From: Methyloprofundus sp.
Lineage (GTDB): Bacteria > Pseudomonadota > Gammaproteobacteria > Methylococcales > Methylomonadaceae
NCBI GenBank assembly: GCA_013138555.1
Contig: WTCN01000287.1
Location: 1 to 5,158, forward strand
Direction: 5' to 3'
Length of the DNA stretch: 5,158 nucleotides
Positions 1-4,871 of this stretch are shown piece after piece. The translations under genes and the position numbers were made by a program. The notes below the pieces were generated by a model, which was not told the DNA's origin, made no database searches, and worked only from the letters and a program-made list of their open reading frames with translations. The stretch's first letter is position 1; each line of letters begins with the position of its first letter.

Positions 1-1
1 A

Positions 2-40
2 CTTTTTATTATTCGTGGTTTGAATAAGGCTGAGTCATGA
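2..40 (+). CDS. Possible C-terminal end of an upstream gene (partial)
   Basis: Reading from base 2 gives LFIIRGLNKAES followed by TGA at 38-40. This stop overlaps the ATG of the cupredoxin gene as ATGA, an arrangement typical of translationally coupled genes. The hydrophobic start and charged end would suit the tail of a membrane protein, but twelve codons cannot identify a family. The other two forward frames also end just upstream (TAA at 25-27 and TGA at 21-23), so the choice of frame rests only on the ATGA overlap. If correct, the cupredoxin is not the first gene of its operon. Confidence 0.3.
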   Translation, partial: LFIIRGLNKAES

Positions 41-687
41 AAAATACACTATTATTTCTATTCTTTTGTTTGTCCGCGCTGCCCGTTTTTGCTGCGATGA
101 ATCATGGCGGTATGATTATGGATGAAAAGGGCATGATTATGAATCATACCCCGGATAAATTACCTAAAGACTGCAAGGCGGTTTCTGAGGATGTCAATAT
201 CACTATCCGTGGTGGGCATAAATTTGCCAAAGACTTTGCTGGCAAAATGTTCACTTATGATAAGCGTGACTGGCAAGTGCCGCCTTGTGCACGTGTCAAT
301 GTGACCTTTATCAATGAAGATGATGTTCGTCACCAATTTATGATTCATGGGCTGCCTGGATATATGTACCCTAAAGGGATGTTTACCATTGAGCTATACG
401 GTAAAGGCCAGAAAACCGGCTCGTTTATCGTGCCTAGTCGTGACTATACCTATTATATCCATTGCGAAGTTTCGCAACATACTGAAAAAGGCATGAAAGG
501 TCAGCTAAAAGTCGGTAAAGGAACAGGGGATCTGGATAGTATTTTAGGTTTGACAGCACCTTTAACACCCGATTTATATCCCATTAATAATACGCATTAC
601 ACCTGGATTACTTTGATTTTCAGTATTATTATTGGGGCTGTATTGATAAGATTGCTGGCTAATTTCTTAGCGACAAGAGTTCTATAA
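37..687 (+). CDS. Secreted, membrane-anchored cupredoxin with Met/His-rich N-terminus
   Basis: The 216-residue product is probably a periplasmic type 1 copper protein tethered to the inner membrane, acting as an electron carrier or copper-handling protein. Seen: a signal peptide (residues 1-19 or 20, hydrophobic core LLFLFFCLSAL, ending VFA-A), then a Met/His-rich stretch (M21, H23, M26, M28, M33, M35, H37) built on a seven-residue repeat, GMIM-D-E-K / GMIM-N-H-T. A cupredoxin domain follows at about 50-160. Its candidate ligands are H99 (in DDVRHQF), C143, H148 and M153; the C-x4-H-x4-M spacing is that of rusticyanin and auracyanin. C46 and C84 could form a disulfide. A single transmembrane segment at about 189-208, followed by Arg residues, should leave the domain outside. 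The start is supported by AAGG at 26-29, seven bases upstream. The glycosyltransferase begins 18 bases downstream. A copper-binding cupredoxin fold is quite sure; the exact role is unknown. Membrane-tethered PmoD/AmoD-type proteins have a similar layout, but I have no sequence evidence for that assignment. Confidence 0.88.
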   Translation: MKNTLLFLFFCLSALPVFAAMNHGGMIMDEKGMIMNHTPDKLPKDCKAVSEDVNITIRGGHKFAKDFAGKMFTYDKRDWQVPPCARVNVTFINEDDVRHQFMIHGLPGYMYPKGMFTIELYGKGQKTGSFIVPSRDYTYYIHCEVSQHTEKGMKGQLKVGKGTGDLDSILGLTAPLTPDLYPINNTHYTWITLIFSIIIGAVLIRLLANFLATRVL

Positions 688-705
688 TGGCCTTAGAGAT
701 AATTT

Positions 706-1728
706 ATGGATCGTACTAAAATTCAAACCATTTTACTCAGTCGTGTTGATAATCTGGGTGATGCAATACTGCTATTGCCTGCGGCAGGCATACTGAAAAA
801 ATATTACCCGGCTAGCAGGCTCCTGTTTCTAGGGCAGTCTTATCAGCGGGAGATTGTCGAGTCTTGTCGGCACTTTGATGCATTTCTTGATTGGGATGAA
901 GTCAAAGATGAGTCATTAGCGCGACAGGCTGCGTTTCTTGCCGAGCAACAGATTGATGTGATCGTGCATGTCAAGCCTAGACGGGTTATCGCGAATGCTG
1001 CAAAAATGGCAAAGATCCCTCATCGTATTGGCTCATCAGACCGTATATTCCATTTTCTGACGTGTAATCACATACCGATACAGCGGCGCAAGCGTTCCAA
1101 GTTGCATGAGGCACAGATGAATATTCGTCTACTTGGTTCCCTGCTGAAAAGAGTAGACTACACCATGGAAGAGCTGGAGGCATTTCTTGGATTTGATCAG
1201 TTTGATCATTACCCCGAGTTAGCCGGGCGTTATCTTTCAAAAGAAAAATTTAACCTGATTCTCCACCCTTTGTCGCATGGACATGCTAAAGAATGGCCAG
1301 TGGAAAACTTCCTGGATCTTATCCGGCTCCTGCCAGCTGAGCGCTACAATATTATTGTCACGGGGACTGAGAAAGAAGGGGAGACACTTCGTGAGAGCTT
1401 GCTTGCGCATTGCCAGAATCGGGTTCATGATCTTACCGGACAATTGACGCTGGTCGAGTTTATGGGGCTGATCTCGCAAGCTGATGGTCTGGTAGCCGCA
1501 AGCACTGGGCCTTTGCATATTGCAGCGGCGATGAATATTCAAGTGCTGGGTTTATATGTGCAGCGCTGGCAGCTGCGTCCAGGCCGTTATGGCCCTATCG
1601 GTAAGCATGCCAGTGTTATGGTTTATGATGAAGATTGCCCGACATGCCTGGCAGATAAGAATTGTGACTGTATCAGGCTCATCACCCCAGAGCGTGTGGC
1701 TGATAAAATATCTGAGTGGTCAACTTAA
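706..1728 (+). CDS. Glycosyltransferase family 9 (ADP-heptose:LPS heptosyltransferase-like)
   Basis: This 340-residue protein fits the GT9 family, which transfers a sugar, usually heptose from ADP-heptose, onto the lipopolysaccharide inner core at the cytoplasmic face of the inner membrane. Seen: an N-terminal Rossmann half opening with RVDNLGDAILLLP (residues 13-25), whose D19 matches the catalytic aspartate D13 of WaaC. The second half has HPLSHGHAKEWP (187-198, K195 in the place of the nucleotide-phosphate-binding lysine), VTGTEKE (218-224), DLTGQLTLVEF (242-252) and the family hallmark STGPLHIAAA (266-275). The C-terminus has four cysteines, C311, C314, C320 and C322 (CPTCLADKNCDC), a cluster common in GT9 relatives. 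The start has AGAG at 695-698 with seven bases of spacing, and in-frame stops lie just upstream. Length is normal. Whether the acceptor is LPS heptose or another glycan cannot be read from the sequence, so I give no waa symbol. Its link to the cupredoxin is only co-transcription. Confidence 0.9.
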   Translation: MDRTKIQTILLSRVDNLGDAILLLPAAGILKKYYPASRLLFLGQSYQREIVESCRHFDAFLDWDEVKDESLARQAAFLAEQQIDVIVHVKPRRVIANAAKMAKIPHRIGSSDRIFHFLTCNHIPIQRRKRSKLHEAQMNIRLLGSLLKRVDYTMEELEAFLGFDQFDHYPELAGRYLSKEKFNLILHPLSHGHAKEWPVENFLDLIRLLPAERYNIIVTGTEKEGETLRESLLAHCQNRVHDLTGQLTLVEFMGLISQADGLVAASTGPLHIAAAMNIQVLGLYVQRWQLRPGRYGPIGKHASVMVYDEDCPTCLADKNCDCIRLITPERVADKISEWST

Positions 1729-1734
1729 TTCTAG

Positions 1735-1782
1735 CCGCGCCCCATGCGATACTCTATTGGGACGCGGGTATTTATCTATTTT
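1735..1782 (+). terminator. Weak candidate terminator after the glycosyltransferase
   Basis: CCGCGCCCC (1735-1743) can pair with GGGACGCGG (1759-1767): eight of nine pairs, one C-A mismatch, 15-base loop. A U-rich but interrupted stretch, about 1769-1782, follows on the plus strand. The large loop and broken U-tract make this a weak intrinsic terminator. The leftward strand has no U-tract after the hairpin, so it would not serve the convergent gene. The remaining intergenic bases to 1814 are a T/A-rich run with no other clear stem. Confidence 0.35.
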
Positions 1783-1814
1783 GGTAGGCTCTATTTATAT
1801 TTTATTTTTTTATT

Positions 1815-2276
1815 TTATTCGGCCTGTTCCTGTAAGTAAAATTCCATAATGGTATTGGCGCGGATATTATTATTACGCATGCGCTGAGCAATCTGGTTAA
1901 GGAAATAATGTAAAACCTGATACCCTTTTTCAGGGTTGGTATTCATATAGGAAAGTAAGGCTGCCCCATCAATAACGGCAATTTCACAATCCGTTGCTGC
2001 TACTGCAGTGGCACTGCGTGTATTATTATCAAAAATAGCTAACTCGCCAAAAATTTCATTTGCAGAAAGTTTGGCGATGCCCTTGTCTTTCTGTTGTTCG
2101 TTTTCAAGTGTTAGTGATGCAAGAATATGTACTGCACCGCTTTTAATAAAAAAGATCTCCATCCCTTGAGTTCCTTCTAGTACAATATTGTCATCCTTAT
2201 TAAATTTTTTTGTTTCCCACGGAACATTCGCTTTAGTATCCTTGTCTTCTAAAAACGATAATATTGAAAAAGTCAT
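1815..2276 (-). CDS. Stand-alone cyclic-nucleotide-binding domain protein
   Basis: The 153-residue product is essentially one cNMP-binding domain (CRP/PKA regulatory-subunit fold). Seen, counted from the ATG at 2276: the entry strands NIVLEGTQGMEIFFIKSGAVHIL (30-52), then the phosphate-binding cassette FGELAIFDNNTRSATA (76-91). E78 contacts the ribose and R87 the phosphate in family members. The nine-residue E-to-R spacing matches PKA and channel domains (FGELALIYGTPRAAT) rather than E. coli CRP, which has ten. C-terminal helices span about 115-148. There is no helix-turn-helix after them, so it should not act as a classical CRP/FNR DNA-binding regulator. There is no membrane segment or signal peptide either, so it is probably a cytosolic cAMP or cGMP sensor acting through a partner. 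I prefer ATG 2276 to the GTG at 2282 because GAGG (2283-2286) is six bases from the ATG but abuts the GTG. It is convergent with the glycosyltransferase gene. Confidence 0.85.
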   Translation of the reverse strand: MTFSILSFLEDKDTKANVPWETKKFNKDDNIVLEGTQGMEIFFIKSGAVHILASLTLENEQQKDKGIAKLSANEIFGELAIFDNNTRSATAVAATDCEIAVIDGAALLSYMNTNPEKGYQVLHYFLNQIAQRMRNNNIRANTIMEFYLQEQAE

Positions 2277-2282
2277 AAACAC

Positions 2283-2286
2283 CCTC
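2283..2286 (-). promoter_or_regulatory. Shine-Dalgarno of the cNMP-domain gene, decides its start
   Basis: On the leftward strand the sequence reads AGAGGGTGTTTATG. GAGG sits six bases before the ATG at 2276, an ideal spacing, but directly touches the upstream in-frame GTG at 2282. The shorter protein, starting MTFSIL, is therefore the likely product. Confidence 0.7.
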
Positions 2287-2322
2287 TATTTTTTAAAATT
2301 TAATTCTTTATAAATATTCAAG

Positions 2323-2373
2323 CAAGTTCTGTTAGGAGCTTAAGACATGAATTTATGGCTTATGCAGAACTGC
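2323..2373 (-). promoter_or_regulatory. Long-range stem in the presumed 5' leader of the cNMP-domain gene
   Basis: AGTTCTG (2325-2331) is the exact reverse complement of CAGAACT (2365-2371). Two more pairs (GC with GC, at 2322-2323 and 2372-2373) can be added if one base bulges. A second small stem, TAAG (2341-2344) with CTTA (2359-2362), can nest inside. The structure lies between the candidate promoter and the Shine-Dalgarno of the leftward gene, so it would be part of its mRNA leader. No known riboswitch class is recognised. Confidence 0.3.
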
Positions 2374-2385
2374 CTTTAACACTTG

Positions 2386-2391
2386 ATTATA
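2386..2391 (-). promoter_or_regulatory. Candidate -10 box for the cNMP-domain gene
   Basis: The leftward strand carries a perfect TATAAT here. No good -35 box lies 16-18 bases upstream, so this would be an activator-dependent or weak promoter if it is real. Transcription would begin near 2380 and leave a 5' leader of about 100 bases. In such AT-rich DNA a chance match is quite possible. Confidence 0.3.
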
Positions 2392-2591
2392 GTCTATATA
2401 CAAAATTATAAACCTTGCTAACGCTAATTTTTTAAATTAAAGTTTCTGAGGTCATTTTTAGCCTGGGTCTTAAAGCGTTGTGCTACCAAAAATAGTAAGT
2501 TTAGTTCGTTATAATTCCAGGAAGTCCGTCCGCGCTGAAAGGCAAATGCTGATTTATTTTCGTCTCTATAGATTCTCAGAAATTTACAAGC

Positions 2592-2660
2592 AATATTCGG
2601 AAGCGGGATATTTAGCCCCGCCTCCAGCCTGCGGGACTAAATATTTCACTTCCAAGTACT
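2592..2660. repeat. Imperfect 69-base palindrome, probable dispersed repeat
   Basis: Two arms of 30 bases (2592-2621 and 2631-2660) flank a nine-base centre, CTCCAGCCT. The arms match at 23 of 30 positions when one is reverse-complemented, and all seven differences are transitions. The inner 14-base arms, ATATTTAGCCCCGC (2608-2621) and GCGGGACTAAATAT (2631-2644), differ at a single position, which becomes a G-U pair in a leftward transcript. GCGGG also occurs at 2603-2607, so the left arm can instead fold on itself with CCCGC (2617-2621). No U-tract follows on either strand, so it is not a standard terminator. It is more GC-rich than its surroundings. It resembles REP- or MITE-like intergenic elements; I cannot name the family or see another copy in this window. 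Confidence 0.6.
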
Positions 2661-2814
2661 AAAATAATGATAGACATAAACTGACTGTTCAGAATGCATG
2701 GAAATTATTTACCTGAAAGCCTATAGTAGCGATTTTTTATGAACCCATAATTAATGGTGATGGTATTTTGGTACATGGAATACACTCTACAACATTATTG
2801 AGATTAAGTATTTG

Positions 2815-2844
2815 TTTACAAACATATAAAAGGATGAGTATAAT
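2815..2844 (+). promoter_or_regulatory. Strong sigma-70-type promoter of thrS
   Basis: The -35 box TTTACA (2815-2820, five of six consensus bases) and the perfect -10 box TATAAT (2839-2844) are separated by 18 bases. Transcription should start near 2850-2851, giving a leader of about 90 bases before thrS. The -35 box lies within a 12-base dyad, TGTTTACAAACA (2813-2824), which could be a small operator or chance. This is the best-formed promoter in the window. Confidence 0.75.
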
Positions 2845-2858
2845 TGAGAGATTAACAC

Positions 2859-2876
2859 GCTTTCAGGAGTGAAAGC
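2859..2876 (+). promoter_or_regulatory. thrS leader hairpin displaying GGAG in its loop
   Basis: GCTTTCA (2859-2865) and TGAAAGC (2870-2876) form a perfect seven-pair stem with the four-base loop GGAG. The loop with its closing A reads AGGAG, a full Shine-Dalgarno, ten bases before the ATG at 2880. A GGA in a hairpin loop is also the core of CsrA/RsmA binding sites. The hairpin would be the first element of the mRNA, starting about eight bases after the predicted transcription start. Confidence 0.55.
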
Positions 2877-2879
2877 TGA

Positions 2880-2963
2880 ATGAGAGAAGCATTGCATTGT
2901 GCAATGCTTTTTTACTTTAAATACCTGAGAAAAAACGAGTATGCCTGTAATTACCCTGCCTGA
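2880..2963 (+). CDS. Possible leader peptide ORF overlapping thrS
   Basis: An ATG at 2880, ten bases after AGGAG (2865-2869), opens a 27-codon frame starting MREALHCAMLFYF. It reads straight through the terminator hairpin and ends at TGA 2961-2963, 23 bases inside thrS in another frame. Translation would cover the terminator and could couple to thrS, whose own ribosome site is weak. It has no threonine codons, so it is not a classical threonine attenuator peptide. Conservation is unknown; it may be a chance frame. Confidence 0.25.
   Translation: MREALHCAMLFYFKYLRKNEYACNYPA
2887..2913 (+). terminator. thrS: Intrinsic terminator inside the thrS leader (candidate attenuator)
   Basis: AAGCATTGCA (2887-2896) pairs perfectly with TGCAATGCTT (2900-2909) around a three-base loop, TTG, and the run TTTTTT (2908-2913) follows at once. 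This is a textbook rho-independent terminator. It lies after the thrS promoter and 27 bases before the thrS start, so it must be bypassed for thrS to be expressed. It could also stop readthrough from upstream, but its place downstream of the promoter argues for attenuation or a short separate RNA of about 60 bases. Confidence 0.8.
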
Positions 2964-4848
2964 TGGTTCTAAACGTGAGTTTGAAGACGCTGTGACAGTG
3001 ATGGAAGTCGCGAAATCTATTGGCTCTGGCTTAGCAAAAGCAACTTTGGCAGGTCGGGTGGATGGTGAGCTTGTTGATGCAAGTTCGCTACTTGAGAATG
3101 ATGCCGAATTGCAGATTATTACTGCAAAAGATGATGAAGGTATTGAAGTTATTCGCCATTCTACTGCGCATTTACTCGCTCAGGCGGTTAAAAAAATATT
3201 CCCTGATGCGCAGGTAACGATAGGACCGGTGATTGATAATGGATTCTATTATGACTTTTCCTATGAGCGCCCTTTTACACCTGAAGACATTAAGAAAATA
3301 GAAAAAGAAATGCAACGTTTAGTTTCCAGTAATCTGGAGATTACCCGCTCTGTTGTATCGCGTGATGAAGCCGTTAAGTTTTTTCGCGGTTTAGGCGAAG
3401 ACTATAAAGCAGAAATTATTGAGTCGATTCCTTCCAATGAAGATTTATCGCTCTATACACAAGGCGACTTTACTGATCTTTGTCGTGGACCGCATGTGCC
3501 GAGCACCAGTAAGTTAAAAGCCTTTAAATTAATGAAGATTGCCGGTGCCTATTGGCGCGGTAACTCTGATAATGAAATGTTGCAACGTATCTACGGAACA
3601 GCATGGAATGATAAGAAAGAGCTGAAAGCTTATCTGCATCGCCTGGAAGAAGCTGAAAAGCGCGATCACCGTAAATTGGCTAAGAGTCTAAATTTCTTTC
3701 ATATGCAGGAAGAGGCACCTGGGATGGTGTTCTGGCATGAGAAGGGTTGGACAATTTACCAGCAGGTAGAGCAATATATACGCGACAAATTACGTTCACA
3801 TGGCTATGGTGAGGTAAGAACGCCACAGGTTGTGGATAAAAGTTTATGGGAAAAATCAGGACACTGGGATAAGTTTGGTGATATGATTTTTACCACGCAC
3901 TCAGAGCATAAGGACTATGCGATTAAGCCGATGAACTGCCCATGTCATGTGCAGATTTATAATCAGGGTTTAAAAAGCTATAAAGATTTACCGTTACGGA
4001 TGGCAGAATTTGGCTCTTGTCATCGTAATGAGCCATCAGGGACTTTGCATGGTTTAATGCGGGTGCGTAATTTTGTGCAAGATGATGCACATATCTTCTG
4101 TGCAGAAAATCAGATTCAAGATGAAGTCTCTAGCTTTATAGATTTATTATTTGAAGTCTATAAAGATTTTGGCTTTGAAGATGTGCTGATTAAACTATCG
4201 ACACGCCCAGAAAAACGTGTTGGTTCTGATGAAGTATGGGATAAGGCCGAAAAAGCCTTGGAACTTGCTTTGGATAATAAAGGCCTAGACTGGGAACTGC
4301 AGCCGGGTGAAGGCGCTTTTTATGGGCCTAAAATTGAATTTTCATTAAAAGATTGTTTAGAACGTGTCTGGCAATGTGGTACGATTCAGGTTGACTTTTC
4401 TATGCCTGGGCGTTTAGATGCTAGCTATATTGCTGAAGATGGCTCCAAACAAGTGCCTGTGATGTTGCATCGAGCAATATTGGGATCTTTAGAGCGGTTT
4501 ATTGGTATCCTGATAGAGCAACATGCTGGAACGATGCCGGTATGGCTGTCACCAGATCAGGTTGTGGTATTGAATATTGCTAGTCGACATGATGATTATG
4601 CACAGCAAGTGTACGATAAATTGCATAAACAGGGCTTTAGAGTAAAAATTGACTTGAGAAATGAGAAGATAGGCTTTAAAATTCGCGAGCACTCTATGCA
4701 AAGAGTCCCCTATCTTTTGATTATCGGTGATAAAGAGTTAGAAGAAAAAACTGTGACGGTACGTTCACAGAAAGGTGATGATTTGGGTAGCTTTTCAGTC
4801 GATGCTTTTGTAGAACGATTGAATGACGAAATTGAATACAGAAAGTAA
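2941..4848 (+). CDS. thrS: Threonine--tRNA ligase (ThrRS)
   Basis: This class II cytoplasmic synthetase activates threonine with ATP and charges tRNA-Thr. At 635 residues it is full length (E. coli 642). Seen: a TGS domain (1-61); the editing domain that removes mischarged serine, with H73-x3-H77 (HSTAH) and C181-x3-H185 (CRGPH); the catalytic core with motif 2 CHRNE (R362) and motif 3 GSLERF (R519); zinc ligands C333, H384 and H510, which bind the threonine hydroxyl; and the anticodon-binding domain from about 535. The usual MNCPGH around the zinc cysteine reads MNCPCH here, adding a second cysteine, C335. I suspect this is a normal variant in some gammaproteobacteria. The Shine-Dalgarno is poor: only GAGA at 2927-2930, ten bases upstream. 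The start is set by the conserved TGS opening MPVITLPDGS. A dedicated promoter and leader terminator precede it, and infC follows after 23 bases, probably in the same transcript. Confidence 0.98.
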   Translation: MPVITLPDGSKREFEDAVTVMEVAKSIGSGLAKATLAGRVDGELVDASSLLENDAELQIITAKDDEGIEVIRHSTAHLLAQAVKKIFPDAQVTIGPVIDNGFYYDFSYERPFTPEDIKKIEKEMQRLVSSNLEITRSVVSRDEAVKFFRGLGEDYKAEIIESIPSNEDLSLYTQGDFTDLCRGPHVPSTSKLKAFKLMKIAGAYWRGNSDNEMLQRIYGTAWNDKKELKAYLHRLEEAEKRDHRKLAKSLNFFHMQEEAPGMVFWHEKGWTIYQQVEQYIRDKLRSHGYGEVRTPQVVDKSLWEKSGHWDKFGDMIFTTHSEHKDYAIKPMNCPCHVQIYNQGLKSYKDLPLRMAEFGSCHRNEPSGTLHGLMRVRNFVQDDAHIFCAENQIQDEVSSFIDLLFEVYKDFGFEDVLIKLSTRPEKRVGSDEVWDKAEKALELALDNKGLDWELQPGEGAFYGPKIEFSLKDCLERVWQCGTIQVDFSMPGRLDASYIAEDGSKQVPVMLHRAILGSLERFIGILIEQHAGTMPVWLSPDQVVVLNIASRHDDYAQQVYDKLHKQGFRVKIDLRNEKIGFKIREHSMQRVPYLLIIGDKELEEKTVTVRSQKGDDLGSFSVDAFVERLNDEIEYRK

Positions 4849-4858
4849 TTTAGTAACC

Positions 4859-4863
4859 GGAGG
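4859..4863 (+). promoter_or_regulatory. infC: Shine-Dalgarno of infC, fixes an AUC start
   Basis: GGAGG, a full-strength site, lies eight bases before ATC at 4872-4874. The spacing points to this codon and to no ATG, since the first in-frame ATG is at 4965, about 100 bases away. Confidence 0.85.
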
Positions 4864-4871
4864 AAAAAAGT

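Larger units (their letters stand above)
2277..2940. other. Long intergenic region between the cNMP-domain gene and thrS
   Basis: About 660 bases of AT-rich DNA hold no convincing protein gene apart from a possible short thrS leader ORF. From left to right: the Shine-Dalgarno, presumed leader and candidate promoter of the leftward gene (2283-2391); an unremarkable stretch to about 2590; the 69-base palindrome (2592-2660); a further stretch to about 2810 with nothing I can assign; then the thrS promoter and leader (2815-2940). No tRNA-like fold or T-loop motif was seen. The genes on either side are transcribed away from each other, so both promoters should lie here. Confidence 0.75.

Noticed and set aside
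160..348. Leftward 62-codon frame inside the cupredoxin gene
   Set aside because: Antisense shadow of a clear cupredoxin coding region, with no supporting signal.
986..1542. Leftward open frames opposite the glycosyltransferase gene
   Set aside because: They lie wholly antisense to a well-supported coding region, show no domain, and are shadows of its codon pattern.
1556..1849. Rightward 97-codon frame across the end of the glycosyltransferase gene
   Set aside because: It overlaps the conserved C-terminus in another frame, then runs into the T-rich intergenic stretch; no family features.
2334..2379. AGGAG followed eight bases later by ATG and a ten-codon frame (MNLWLMQNCL)
   Set aside because: The start site is good, but no gene or terminator follows on this strand for hundreds of bases, and the region is better explained as the leader of the leftward gene.
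2383..2412. Possible rightward promoter, TTGATT with TATAAA 18 bases later
   Set aside because: Only moderate matches in very AT-rich DNA, with no rightward gene until thrS, which has a much better promoter of its own.
2592..2660. Palindrome read as an integron attC site or an intrinsic terminator
   Set aside because: No RYYYAAC/GTTRRRY core sites are present and no U-tract follows on either strand.
2480..2662. Sixty-codon open frame with a GTG start
   Set aside because: It has no Shine-Dalgarno and no recognisable domain, and its last third is simply a translation of the palindrome at 2592-2660. It is most likely a chance frame.
2739..2753. Small dyad CCATAATTAATGG as an operator
   Set aside because: Four-base arms around an AT centre are expected by chance here, and it lies about 70 bases upstream of the thrS -35 box.
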